The notes: generated by a model from the letters alone, not told the origin. A stretch of DNA of 64,000 nucleotides from Bogoriella caseilytica (GCF_003752405.1 NZ_RKHK01000001.1:2480001-2544000), one strand, 5' to 3'. Positions 17,199 through 25,360 are shown, counted from the stretch's first letter. Made by a program: numbers and translations.

Positions 17199-17549
17199 AT
17201 GCCAGGTCGGCGGAGCCTGCCGGCGAAAAAAGTAGAAGAGATCCTCGCCGGGCACCTGGACGGCGCGACGCTAGTGCAGTTGGTCGAGCGGCATGGCGTG
17301 AAGGCTGAGACCGTTGGCCAGGTGCTTCAGCGTGAGGGATATGTGCCGGACTCGGCTCGAGGGCGTGGCGGCCGGCCACGATTCTCCGGCGAGGAACTCC
17401 GTCAGATCCAGCAGCGCTTGGATCAGGATGTGAACCGCCCTGGGTTTGGTGGAGAGTCAGGACACACCAGAGTCTCCACCAAACCCAGGGCGGTTCAAGG
17501 TGCGCACGGAATGCAAGCCATCGGGGTGCCCGCGACATATACCCAGTGA
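17199..17549 (+). pseudogene. Helix-turn-helix (recombinase/transposase-like) gene fragment broken by a mini inverted-repeat element
   Basis: From ATG 17199 a frame encodes a DNA-binding-like segment (LPAKKVEEILAGHLDGATL and VQLVERHGVKAETVGQVL, about residues 6-44). A second Arg-rich helix follows (GRPRFSGEELRQIQQRLDQ, about 59-77). It resembles tandem HTH segments of actinobacterial recombinase or transposase proteins. At 17431 the frame runs into the 67-bp inverted-repeat element, and the remaining 39 codons are not protein-like. I read it as a remnant truncated by that element or by a deletion, and not as a functional 116-residue protein. Confidence 0.4.
17431..17497. mobile_element. 67-bp mini element: paired IS3-like terminal inverted repeats
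   Basis: Two perfect 25-bp inverted repeats (17431-17455 and 17473-17497) face inward around 17 bases. The outer end begins TGAACCGCCCTGGG, which resembles IS3-family (IS51-like) terminal repeats as I recall them. The whole looks like an IS reduced to its two ends, or a very small MITE. The flanks show no 3-4 bp target duplication (left ATG, right AGG). It sits inside the HTH gene fragment. It could alternatively act as a hairpin in RNA. Confidence 0.6.
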
Positions 17550-17576
17550 ATCGCCATCAACGTCAGGAGGTAAGGC

Positions 17577-18050
17577 ATGCGCAGGAGGACGCGTATAGCT
17601 GGAACAGCGTCTGCTCTCGCGCTCGCCGCGGCGGGTTGCCAGGCCGGCGACGGTGAGGATCCCGGCGGCGCGGATGATGCCGCCGTCGAGGTTGCACCGT
17701 CGGACGTGGCGGACTTCGAGGCGGCGCTGGATGCCGCAGGGGAGGAGCGCGAGGAGTTCGAGCTCGACGAGCTCGCCATCGTGGTCGATGACACCACCAT
17801 CCGGCTCGTGCTGCTCGGATCCGGTTCGTGCCCGCCGGAGCCGCAAGCCAGTGATGTGGAGCTCAACGGGGGAGTGGAGGCGGTGGCGTTCGAGGAGACG
17901 GGCGATGTACTTACCGAGGAGTGCACGGCGGACGCCGTCGAGTACTTCTTCGAGCTCACCGCCGAGTCCGGTTGGGCTGAGACGGTGGAGCTGAGCTTCG
18001 ACCGGGCGATCAGCGACGACGGTCCGATGCGAGTCCTCGACGGGAGGTAG
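17577..18050 (+). CDS. Small hypothetical lipoprotein, copy 1
   Basis: A 157-residue acidic lipoprotein. The signal peptide ends in a lipobox (AAAGC, cysteine about residue 22), so the mature protein is tethered outside the membrane. The mature part has the motif LAIVVDDTTIRLVLLGSGSC then PPEP (about residues 65-88) and one further cysteine (EEC), suggesting a disulfide. The next gene encodes a diverged copy with the same motif. A ribosome-binding site (AGGAGG, about 17565-17570) precedes the ATG. Function unknown. Confidence 0.65.
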   Translation: MRRRTRIAGTASALALAAAGCQAGDGEDPGGADDAAVEVAPSDVADFEAALDAAGEEREEFELDELAIVVDDTTIRLVLLGSGSCPPEPQASDVELNGGVEAVAFEETGDVLTEECTADAVEYFFELTAESGWAETVELSFDRAISDDGPMRVLDGR

Positions 18051-18055
18051 AAGCT

Positions 18056-18550
18056 ATGGGTGTGAAGCTGAGGTGCGTAGCCGCAGGGGCGGCCGTTGTT
18101 AGCGTTCTCGCCGGCTGCCAGGAGGACGGCTCACGTGGTGCAGGCGACCCCGATGGTGCCGGTCACGGCGATCGGCAGCCTGTCCTCATCTATCCGTCTC
18201 ACGAAGTCGCCTTCGCGGCTGTTGCGGATGAAGCGGGCCTGGACGTCGAGGAGCACTGGGATTCCATGGCGATCGTCGTCGATGACCAGGCGATCCAGCT
18301 GCTGATCCACGGTTCCAGTTCTTGCCCGCCTGAGCCTGAGCATGCGGACTTCAGCAACTGGCAGGTCGACGAGGCCGGCGCCGTCGAGGTGGTGGAGTTG
18401 ATCGACGGCTCTTCACACGACGGTCCGTGCACCGATGACCTTGCCCCGCACTACTTCGAGCTGGACAGCTCCTTGGGATGGAGTGAGGGCGTAGACGTCG
18501 TCTACGAGCGCGCTGGCAGCGACGGTGTCGACGTGATCGACACCCGGTAG
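18056..18550 (+). CDS. Small hypothetical lipoprotein, copy 2
   Basis: A 164-residue lipoprotein with lipobox LAGC (cysteine about residue 20). It shares with its upstream neighbour the core MAIVVDD-IQLL-HGSSSCPPEP and a second cysteine (GPC), and both end in a short VxDxR motif. The 5-base gap between the two genes indicates one transcript arising from a tandem duplication. The sequences have diverged strongly outside the core. Function unknown. Confidence 0.65.
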   Translation: MGVKLRCVAAGAAVVSVLAGCQEDGSRGAGDPDGAGHGDRQPVLIYPSHEVAFAAVADEAGLDVEEHWDSMAIVVDDQAIQLLIHGSSSCPPEPEHADFSNWQVDEAGAVEVVELIDGSSHDGPCTDDLAPHYFELDSSLGWSEGVDVVYERAGSDGVDVIDTR

Positions 18551-18842
18551 TGCCGCTGCTGTCGCGGTACCGGCTTCGCGCGGTCCACTGTGCAGACATC
18601 GTTCCTGCCTGGGCGGGAAGCTCATTCTAGAAGCTGGCCAACGTCAAGAACCGCCCGACCGATGCCGCAGTCTTCGTCGAGGAGTACCTCGTCCTGCTGG
18701 CCGCCCAGACCCTTTTCAACGACGATGTGGCTGCACTCGCCGCCTCGACGGTGCCACCGGCCTCACCGCGTCCACGACGCAGCGGTGGTCAGCCGCCACC
18801 CTCCACCACCATGCACGAGCGCCAGACATAGCTGGCAAGCAG
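18551..18842. other. Gene-free gap with a possible gene fragment
   Basis: One frame on the plus strand (about 18631-18831, ending TAG) reads protein-like in its middle (DAAVFVEEYLVLLAAQTL) but has no usable start codon before 18811. It may be the 3' remnant of a lost gene. Nothing else is visible until the hairpin at 18843. Confidence 0.3.
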
Positions 18843-18868
18843 AAAGGCCACCCCACGGGGTGGCCTTT
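18843..18868. terminator. Bidirectional hairpin terminator between the lipoprotein pair and tRNA-His
   Basis: AAAGGCCACCCC and its complement GGGGTGGCCTTT form a near-perfect 12-bp stem with a tiny loop, A-rich on the left and T-rich on the right. That is the classical layout of a terminator working in both directions. It would end the lipoprotein transcript (plus) and the tRNA-His transcript (minus). Confidence 0.75.
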
Positions 18869-18955
18869 CGTCTATCTCAGACCTGCGGCAGGAGCCTCGC
18901 TCGGAGGCCCCTGCCGTGGTTTCCTCAGCCCGTATTTCGAGTAGGGGCCATCTGG

Positions 18956-19029
18956 GGTGGACGACGGGACTTGAACCCGCGGCCCTCGCGACCACAACGC
19001 GATGCTCTACCGACTGAGCTACGCCCACC
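18956..19029 (-). tRNA. tRNA-His (anticodon GTG)
   Basis: The minus strand folds into a complete cloverleaf. Acceptor stem GTGGGCG/CGTCCAC, D stem GCTC/GAGC, anticodon stem TCGCG/CGCGA around loop TTGTGGT, T arm GCGGG-TTCAAGT-CCCGT. An extra G at position -1 (19029) can pair with discriminator C73 (18956), the identity signature of tRNA-His. CCA is not encoded. Its 3' end faces the degenerate island at 15.5-18.9 kb. Confidence 0.97.
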
Positions 19030-19168
19030 ATCGCTACCGAATGGACGCACGAAGCGCCCGGCAGCAGTGCACGAGCATAGCCGACGACGAGCCTGAGACC
19101 GAAGCCGGGCGAGGGTGGCCTCGCTCACCGCCGAGAGCGCAGGTCCCTCGCTGCAGCGCGGGCTCGGC

Positions 19169-19825
19169 TCAGAACTTCTCGAGGAGCGCGGCGGTGGGCT
19201 CGGCGGCGATGCGCTCGGCGGAGGCCTTGGCGTCCTCGCTGCTGGGCCCCTCACCCTCGGGGAAGAGCACGGCGCGGTAGTAGCGCAGCTCATCGATGGA
19301 TTCCAGGATGTCTGCGAGCGCACGGTGCCCGCCCGCCTTGGCGGGGGACTGGAAGTAAGCACGCGGGTACCAGCGGCGCGCCAGCTCCTTGATGGAGGAG
19401 ACGTCGATGATCCGGTAGTGCAGGTGCTCGACCACCTCGGGCATGTCGCGCGCGAGGAAGGTGCGGTCGGTGCCCACCGAGTTCCCCGCCAGCGGCGCCT
19501 TACGCGCATCGGCAACCCACCGCTTGATGTAACTCAGTACCTGTGCCTGAGCCTCGGCCATCTCCAGGCCGGCATCGAGCTCCGTGAGCAGACCGGAGCT
19601 GGTGTGCATCTCACGCACGGTGTCACCCATCTGTTCCACCGCACCCGGGGTGGGCTGGATGACCAGGTCGATCCCGGCGTCGAGCGGGCGGAGTTCGGAG
19701 TCGGTCACCACCACGGCCACCTCGATCAGGGCATCGGCCTCGAGATCCAGGCCGGTCATCTCGCAGTCGATCCAGACGATCGGATCCTTGGCAGCCTTCG
19801 CACTAGTGCTCGCGTTCGTGTTCAC
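19169..19825 (-). CDS. orn: Oligoribonuclease (DEDDh 3'-5' exonuclease)
   Basis: A 218-residue enzyme that degrades 2-5 nucleotide RNA (and pGpG) to mononucleotides in the cytoplasm. Exonuclease motif I is WIDCEMTGLD (about residues 18-27), motif II is around GNSVGTDRTFL (about 115-125), and motif III contains GGHRALADI (about 165-173), giving the DEDDh set. The length is normal for the family with a short N-terminal extension (MNTNASTSAKAAKD). It lies about 140 bases downstream of tRNA-His on the same strand, reading toward it, an arrangement common in actinobacteria. Confidence 0.95.
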   Translation of the reverse strand: MNTNASTSAKAAKDPIVWIDCEMTGLDLEADALIEVAVVVTDSELRPLDAGIDLVIQPTPGAVEQMGDTVREMHTSSGLLTELDAGLEMAEAQAQVLSYIKRWVADARKAPLAGNSVGTDRTFLARDMPEVVEHLHYRIIDVSSIKELARRWYPRAYFQSPAKAGGHRALADILESIDELRYYRAVLFPEGEGPSSEDAKASAERIAAEPTAALLEKF

Positions 19826-19888
19826 AGCCCACCACCCTACGGGGCGCCACGGTCACGAGCAGTGCCCCGAGCGGGCTGCGGAGCGGAC

Positions 19889-21883
19889 TCACTCGGTGCG
19901 CAGGTCCTGGGCGCGCATAGGCTCGCGAGCGGTGAGAGCGGCGATCACCGCCACCGTGGCCACGCCGCCGGCCAGCAACAGCCCCAGCCACCAGAAGACC
20001 GGCGGGATGGAGAAGGCCCGGAGGCTCTCATCTCCGCCAAGGACTTCGTAGGTGCGGACGCCTAGGAGTGCCAGGGTGCCGCCCGCCAGCAGCGCGCCCA
20101 CCAAGGGCAAACTGAACTGGATGAGGTAGGACAGTCCAATCGTGCGGCGCGGCACGCCGATGGCCAGCATCCGCATCCGCGGACGGCGCGACTCGCGCAG
20201 CCAGTCCATGATCGACAAGCTCACCGCGACCAGGACCACGGCGACCAGGGCAGCTCCTGTTCCTCCCACCATGGAGCGCACGCTGAGCAGCAGGTCGTAG
20301 TCCGAGTAGCGCATGGGGGAGTCGCTATGGAGTCCGAGCGCCTCAGCGGCACTGCCCACGGTCACTGCGAACTCCCGCCCGGGCGGTCCGATGACGTCCG
20401 CTCGGTGCACCGCGGCGCCGATCTCCTCGACGAGATGCGGCGGGACGAACACGTGGAAGTACGGAAGGAAACCGCGCTGCGTCACCACGGCCCGCTCATC
20501 GGTCTCGATCTCCGGGCCAGACAGGTCGATGGTGGTGGCCGCCCCTTCCGTCTCCCCGTCTGCGGAGCGGGCGACAACCTCCAACGACTCTGGCACTCCG
20601 TCGAAACTCTCTGTCACGACGTCCCACGACTGCAAGCTCCCGATCCACGCCGCGCGCTCGTCGGAGCATCCGGCCACGCTCACGTAGTAGACCGCCAGGT
20701 CGGCACAACTCCCGGAGAAGATCTCGAGGCATCCCTCGGACGTCATGACGTCACACGTGGATGCCATGTACTCGTGTACCGGAATGACGCGCTCGGCTCC
20801 GGGGATGTTCTCAAGCTCGGCGAGGTCGCCGGCGGTCAGCGGTTGCTCTTGATCAGCCTCCATATCCCAGCCCGCGTGGACGCTCACCTCCTGCGGCCCC
20901 CGCTCGGCGTTGCGCGTCGCATAGACCGATTGCGGGACCGTCTCGAAGGCAGTCAGCACCCCGGCCCCGATGCCAAGCGCGAAGAGGGCGATGCCCACTC
21001 CGGCCACCCGCCGAGTGGCCGAGGCCGGGTCGGCCTCGATGCTCCGGCCCGCCATGAGCAGCGGGAACCGGCGAGATCGGCGCAGAGCTCGCGCCACGTA
21101 GCGTGCGATCAGGGCCGGCGTGGTGACAATGCCCAGCGCGCCGAGGACGATCCCGGCCCGAAACAGCCCAGCGACGGCGGCCACCCGGAATCCCCGTGCT
21201 TCGTCGACGCTGATCTCCGGTCGAAGCCGCAGGGCGAGCTCCGTGATCTCCTGACTGAAGATGGCGAGGCCGAAGCACGCCACGGCAGCCACGAAGGGCA
21301 CCGCCCGCCACCACGAGGCCGGCTTCACGACGCCGCCCCGCCGCGCCTGGGTGGGGAGCAGCTGCAAGGTGCGCAGCGAGGCCAGGGCCAGCACGCCGGA
21401 GAACACCACGACGGCGCCAAGCACCACCGCCATCCGCCCGGGGGAGAAGGCCACCGGTTCGGCGAGCTGCACGCGAACGTTGATCAGCCAGGCGGCGGCG
21501 TAGGCCACGCCGACGCCCGCTAGTGCACCCACGGCGGTGAGCGAGACGTTCTCCACCACGGCCGCCACGAGCGTGCGCGCACGGTTGATGCCGATCAGCC
21601 GGAGCGAGGTGAGGCGCTGGTCCCGCACGGTGGAGGAGAGCCGCCCGGCCACCACGAGCAGCAGCAGCACCGGTGCGAGCAACATGGCGGACATGGCCTC
21701 CGCGGTGCCCCGCTCGGAGGGCGTGATTGGTTCCTCGCCGGGGATCTCGATGACCGGATAGAGCGCGTCCGGCATGGCCCAGGCGAGGCTGAGGATCAGC
21801 ACACTCAACGCACCGCCGAGCAGCAGCGCGGTGATCCGCACGGGACCGCCGGCCAGGGCCAGGCGCAGCCCAAGACGGATCAC
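19889..21883 (-). CDS. ABC exporter permease (FtsX/MacB-like)
   Basis: A 664-residue membrane protein with FtsX-type core domains at both ends: hydrophobic spans near residues 15-35, 68-90, 110-135, 150-172 and 195-210, then 525-550, 580-605 and 630-652. Between them lies a large extracellular part (about 320-500) with several cysteines (STCDVMTSEGC, GSCADL, AGCSDE). It overlaps the upstream ATPase gene by ATGA. Together with the ATPase and the PadR repressor it forms an efflux or envelope-stress cassette. The substrate is unknown. Confidence 0.85.
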   Translation of the reverse strand: MIRLGLRLALAGGPVRITALLLGGALSVLILSLAWAMPDALYPVIEIPGEEPITPSERGTAEAMSAMLLAPVLLLLVVAGRLSSTVRDQRLTSLRLIGINRARTLVAAVVENVSLTAVGALAGVGVAYAAAWLINVRVQLAEPVAFSPGRMAVVLGAVVVFSGVLALASLRTLQLLPTQARRGGVVKPASWWRAVPFVAAVACFGLAIFSQEITELALRLRPEISVDEARGFRVAAVAGLFRAGIVLGALGIVTTPALIARYVARALRRSRRFPLLMAGRSIEADPASATRRVAGVGIALFALGIGAGVLTAFETVPQSVYATRNAERGPQEVSVHAGWDMEADQEQPLTAGDLAELENIPGAERVIPVHEYMASTCDVMTSEGCLEIFSGSCADLAVYYVSVAGCSDERAAWIGSLQSWDVVTESFDGVPESLEVVARSADGETEGAATTIDLSGPEIETDERAVVTQRGFLPYFHVFVPPHLVEEIGAAVHRADVIGPPGREFAVTVGSAAEALGLHSDSPMRYSDYDLLLSVRSMVGGTGAALVAVVLVAVSLSIMDWLRESRRPRMRMLAIGVPRRTIGLSYLIQFSLPLVGALLAGGTLALLGVRTYEVLGGDESLRAFSIPPVFWWLGLLLAGGVATVAVIAALTAREPMRAQDLRTE

Positions 21884-22602
21884 GCCTGGACCTCACGGCC
21901 GTCGCGGAGCATCACGGTGCGCTGTGACCACGCGGCCACGGAGAGTTCGTGGGTGACCAGCACGACGGCGGAGTTCTGTTCTTGTGCTGCCGACATCAAC
22001 GCTTCAAGCACCAGTTCTCCGGTGGTGGTGTCCAGTGAACCGGTCGGCTCGTCGGCGAGGACCACGGCGGGCTCGTGGACCAGGGCGCGGGCCACGGCGG
22101 CGCGCTGGGCCTGGCCGCCGGAGACCTCGGAGACGCGCTGTTGCGCCACGCCGGCTACGCCCAGGCGATCCAGCATCTCCATCGCCCGGCGGCGGGAGGG
22201 GCGGCGGCGGTGGCCCGTCACCCGCAGGGGCAGTTCCACGTTCTCCACCAGGCTGAGCTCCGGCACCAGGTCGCCGAACTGGAAGACGAAGCCCATACGC
22301 CGCAGGCGCAGTTCGGCCCGGCGCCGTTCCGGCAGCTGATCCAGCCGCACGCCGTCGAGGTAGACCGCTCCGCTCTCCGGCAGGAGCAAGCCCGCCAGCA
22401 GGTGCAGCAGCGTGGACTTCCCGGAGCCGGACTGCCCCATGATCGAGACAGTCTCACCCTCCCGCACCTGGAAGTCGATGCCGCGCAGCACTGGGGTAGC
22501 GCCGTAGGAGTGATGCAGTCCGCTGGCGCGCAGGATTGCGGGCGGGGTGCCGGGGCCAGTCGTGCCGGTCCGGCGATCGGCGCGGCGCGTGGGGGCGGTC
22601 AT
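21880..22602 (-). CDS. ABC exporter ATP-binding protein (LolD/MacB family)
   Basis: A 240-residue ATPase: Walker A GQSGSGKST (about residues 55-63), ABC signature VSGGQAQRAAVARAL (about 158-172), Walker B VVLADEP (about 179-185), H-loop VTHELS (about 215-220). The family powers extrusion of lipoproteins, peptides or drugs with FtsX-type permeases. It overlaps the PadR gene upstream (ATGA) and the permease downstream, so the three are one operon. Confidence 0.93.
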   Translation of the reverse strand: MTAPTRRADRRTGTTGPGTPPAILRASGLHHSYGATPVLRGIDFQVREGETVSIMGQSGSGKSTLLHLLAGLLLPESGAVYLDGVRLDQLPERRRAELRLRRMGFVFQFGDLVPELSLVENVELPLRVTGHRRRPSRRRAMEMLDRLGVAGVAQQRVSEVSGGQAQRAAVARALVHEPAVVLADEPTGSLDTTTGELVLEALMSAAQEQNSAVVLVTHELSVAAWSQRTVMLRDGREVQA

Positions 22603-23126
22603 GGCAGCTGCTCCACGTCGGCCCGCAGATCACTCAGGCGGGCGGCGGCCAGCTCCACCCAGCGGATGTCCGCCTCAAGGTGGGCGAGTTCGTGGTCCCG
22701 GGCCAGCCGGTCGATCACATCCCCGCTGTGCCGGTCAGCGGTGAGTTCGCGCATGCGCTCGAGGTGGGCGAGGCGCTGGCGGTCGAGGATCGGTTCAGCC
22801 GGGCGTCCGGAGGCGAGTGCGAGCACCACCTTGGTGAACAGTTCGGAGGGGCGGCCGGTCGGTTTCTGTGGCTGATCGAGCCAGGCCTCCAACTCGGCCA
22901 CGCCGTCATCAGTGATGGCGTAGACCTTGCGGTCGGCGCCCTCGCCGGGTTCGACACCCACGCCATCGGCCAGGCCGTCTCGCTCGAGGCGAGCGAGAGT
23001 CGAGTAGACCTGGCCGTACTTCAGGTCGCGCCCGTGGCCGAAGAGTTCGTCGTACGTGCGCTTGAGGGCGAAGCCGTGGGCGGGATGGCGATCAAGGAGG
23101 GCCAGGACGGCCATGGGGACGCTCAT
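22599..23126 (-). CDS. PadR-family transcriptional regulator
   Basis: A 175-residue PadR regulator: N-terminal winged helix (PMAVLALLDRHPAHGFALKR, then YGQVYSTLARLERDGL) and C-terminal helical dimerisation region (about 95-175). PadR proteins usually repress a neighbouring efflux system and their own gene until a ligand binds. It is the first gene of the exporter operon. Two palindromes lie directly upstream. ATG 23126 is preferred to GTG 23141, which overlaps the palindromes; no strong ribosome-binding site is seen. Confidence 0.88.
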   Translation of the reverse strand: MSVPMAVLALLDRHPAHGFALKRTYDELFGHGRDLKYGQVYSTLARLERDGLADGVGVEPGEGADRKVYAITDDGVAELEAWLDQPQKPTGRPSELFTKVVLALASGRPAEPILDRQRLAHLERMRELTADRHSGDVIDRLARDHELAHLEADIRWVELAAARLSDLRADVEQLP

Positions 23127-23136
23127 GCCGGAACTG

Positions 23137-23165
23137 TACACCGGGTGTATTCACTCAGTGAATAC
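23137..23165 (-). promoter_or_regulatory. Overlapping palindromic operators upstream of padR-type gene
   Basis: Two perfect inverted repeats overlap: TACACC-G-GGTGTA (23137-23149) and GTATTCACT-C-AGTGAATAC (23147-23165). They lie 11-39 bases before the regulator's start, where an autorepressor would block transcription of the exporter operon. Assignment to the PadR protein rests on position. Confidence 0.6.
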
Positions 23166-23301
23166 CCGAGCGTAAGAACTCGAAAGTGGTGCGCCCGTGC
23201 GGGCTCTCGGTACGGTCGAGAGCACGGGGCCGTGGCGCCGGGCGATCCGATGGTGGAGCTCGGGCTGCAACGGCTGAAGAGTCGAGACAAGGAGCAGCGT
23301 C

Positions 23302-23841
23302 ATGAGCAGAACAGCCGAAGACCGCAAGGCCAGCTTCATCAAGGGCGTCGGGATCGGATCGCTGGTCCTGGGGCTACTTTTCGTCCTGGGCGGCATCGGA
23401 ACCTGGATCATGGTCAGCTCGCAGCTCAGTGAAGAGAACATCACCGTCGCCGGTGACGCGCCGTTCTTGGCTGGGTCGGACGTCAACGGCCCCTTCAGCG
23501 CTTACGCCCAGGCTGAAGTGATCCAGCAGCACGCACTCGCTGGCTCCGAAGGCACCTACGCCGAGCTGGGTGCCATGGTCAACGAGGCACGGGACGCCGG
23601 TGACGAGGACCGCGCCGAGGAACTCCAGGCGCAGCGCGACACGATGATGAACGCCTCGTTCCTGCGTGCTTCCCTCTTCACCTCGGTGCTGGCCTTCGGT
23701 GTCTCCGCCATGGTGATCGGCCTGGGCGTGCTGCTCGTGCTGATCGGCCTGGTGATCCGCCAGCTCTCCGTCGGTTTCCGTGCCGCCCCGGCACAGCCGG
23801 TCAGCCGCGTGGACGCCGTCGAGACCGACGAGCGCGCGTAG
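23302..23841 (+). CDS. Hypothetical two-span membrane protein
   Basis: A 179-residue protein with hydrophobic spans at about residues 15-38 and 127-153 and an extracellular, Ala/Glu-rich, probably helical region between them (ELGAMVNEARDAGDEDRAEEL). Similar actinobacterial proteins are often labelled ring-opening dioxygenase LigA, which nothing in this sequence supports. The ribosome-binding site AAGGAGC is close before ATG 23302. Its last 41 bases overlap the end of the convergent gene at 23801. Function unknown. Confidence 0.65.
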   Translation: MSRTAEDRKASFIKGVGIGSLVLGLLFVLGGIGTWIMVSSQLSEENITVAGDAPFLAGSDVNGPFSAYAQAEVIQQHALAGSEGTYAELGAMVNEARDAGDEDRAEELQAQRDTMMNASFLRASLFTSVLAFGVSAMVIGLGVLLVLIGLVIRQLSVGFRAAPAQPVSRVDAVETDERA

Positions 23842-25309
23842 CCCGGTGTGACCGCTGGCGGGCGAGGAAGAAGGTAACCCGGGCCCCCGCGATCAGCTTT
23901 CGCACGCGGCCTGGGGTGCGCACCGTGCCGAACGAGCGGCGGTCGGGGGCCGCAGTGAGCCGCCGCTGGAGCGCACGGAAGCTCTCGACTTGGCGCGAGA
24001 GCAAGTCGAGATCGACCCCTGCATGCGGCGTCTCGGCGAGGAGCGAGGCCGGGCCGGTCACGAGGGCGATGGCGGGGATGCGGTTTTCGAACAACGGCTC
24101 GCCTTCGCCCAGATGGACGAGCGCGCCGGGCTTGACCGGACGAACGGGCCCGGCACCGTGCCACACCGCGCGGGCGAGGGCATCGAGCTCGCGGGTGGTG
24201 GCGTACAGCAGCTCGGGCTCCGCTCCGTCGTCGCCGCTGCCCGCCCTGGGGGAGTCGTTGCGTTGCCGTCTCGCGCCGAGGTGCTCGATCACCAGGCCTG
24301 CCACGGCCCGGTGTCCCGCGGCATCCGCGTCCCAGAGCTCAGGGTGCGCGTCGAGCCATGCGGTGGTCGCCTGTCCGTGCGCGGTGACCGCTGGGATCCG
24401 CAGGTGACCGGCCGTCATGACGAAGACGAGCGTGCGGTCGTGTGAGGATTCAGCCGCGTCGCGGGCGAGGGCGAGCAGCCCGATGAAGCCGTTCTCCTCG
24501 ACGGCGTTGCCGCCGTCGCTGTGCGTCACCACGATCACGGTCTCGTGCGCATGAGGGCCCGCCCCCGGGGACACCGCCCAGACGGTGTCCATGCTCGCCC
24601 CAGGATGCCGTGTGGCATCCAGAACCAGCGTCGCCTGCGCACCGCGGCGTGCGGCGGCGACGAGACGATCACCTTCCGAGTCCGGCACCCAGACGGCGGG
24701 GATCTCCTGGTGGGGTCGGGTGAAGGGCAGGTATTGGCCTCGCGCCTCATGGTCGGAGAGGCCCCGCCAGACGGCGACGACCCCGACGACGCCCGCCGAA
24801 CGTGCGGCCCGGAGATCGATGCCGGCGAGCTCGGTCGAGATGACGGGGTTCGCGACCGCCTCGAAAGGTAGGTCGCTGCCCCAGGACTCCAGCACGAGCG
24901 AGGCGGGAGCCTCCATGTTCTCGACCTCGACGACGGCGATGTGTCCCGCAGCCGACGCCCACATCCTGCGCCCGGGTGATACCAGTATGAGGGGGGCGCT
25001 GACTCCCTCGGGCCCGGTCTCGCCCGAGTACGGCCAGGGCGAAGAGACCTCCACCGCCTGTGTCTCCACTGCGAGCGATGCGCCGTGCTCCGGGGAGTCC
25101 CACCGCTCGAAGGTGTGCGTGTCGCGTTCGACGCGGTAGCCGAGCCCGGCGAGATCTGCGGCGACGTCGTCGATCAGTTCCCGGTGTGCGGCGTTTCCGG
25201 AGCGGCGCGGGCCGAGAGCGTTCAGTCGATCGATGTGGCGCGCGTACGCCGTCTTGGCCGTCTCTCGATCCGGAGCTGATTCATCACAAGAAATGCGAGC
25301 ATCCCCCAT
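23801..25309 (-). CDS. M28-like peptidase fold protein with altered active site
   Basis: A 502-residue protein whose layout recalls M28 aminopeptidases. An N-terminal helix pattern (HIDRLNALGPRRSGN...LAGLGYRV) is followed by an inserted PA-like region (about 60-240) and a core with VTHSDGGNAVEENG where M28 enzymes have an HxD...DN metal site. After it comes VFVMTAGHLRIPA, where the catalytic Glu-Glu pair would be expected; that pair is absent. It may be a non-catalytic homolog or a diverged hydrolase. There is no signal peptide, and the tail is very basic (RSHRATRARRSRRRPRG). An alternative GTG start at 25333 adds eight residues. Confidence 0.5.
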   Translation of the reverse strand: MGDARISCDESAPDRETAKTAYARHIDRLNALGPRRSGNAAHRELIDDVAADLAGLGYRVERDTHTFERWDSPEHGASLAVETQAVEVSSPWPYSGETGPEGVSAPLILVSPGRRMWASAAGHIAVVEVENMEAPASLVLESWGSDLPFEAVANPVISTELAGIDLRAARSAGVVGVVAVWRGLSDHEARGQYLPFTRPHQEIPAVWVPDSEGDRLVAAARRGAQATLVLDATRHPGASMDTVWAVSPGAGPHAHETVIVVTHSDGGNAVEENGFIGLLALARDAAESSHDRTLVFVMTAGHLRIPAVTAHGQATTAWLDAHPELWDADAAGHRAVAGLVIEHLGARRQRNDSPRAGSGDDGAEPELLYATTRELDALARAVWHGAGPVRPVKPGALVHLGEGEPLFENRIPAIALVTGPASLLAETPHAGVDLDLLSRQVESFRALQRRLTAAPDRRSFGTVRTPGRVRKLIAGARVTFFLARQRSHRATRARRSRRRPRG

Positions 25310-25360
25310 CTTTTCGCGCAGTGTCCCTCTCACACGTCGTTGCTTGGAACCACGTCGCCC

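Noticed and set aside
17431-17497. Ordinary rho-independent terminator
   Set aside because: Arms of 25 bp with a TGAACC outer end and a 17-base loop, lying within a gene remnant and with no T-tract, fit IS ends better; a terminator role is not excluded.
18631-18831. A small plus-strand protein before tRNA-His
   Set aside because: The frame looks protein-like in its middle but has no start codon with a ribosome-binding site; recorded only as a possible remnant.
23302-23841. Aromatic ring-opening dioxygenase LigA
   Set aside because: That label is often given to proteins of this look, but the sequence is a two-span membrane protein with no dioxygenase metal site.
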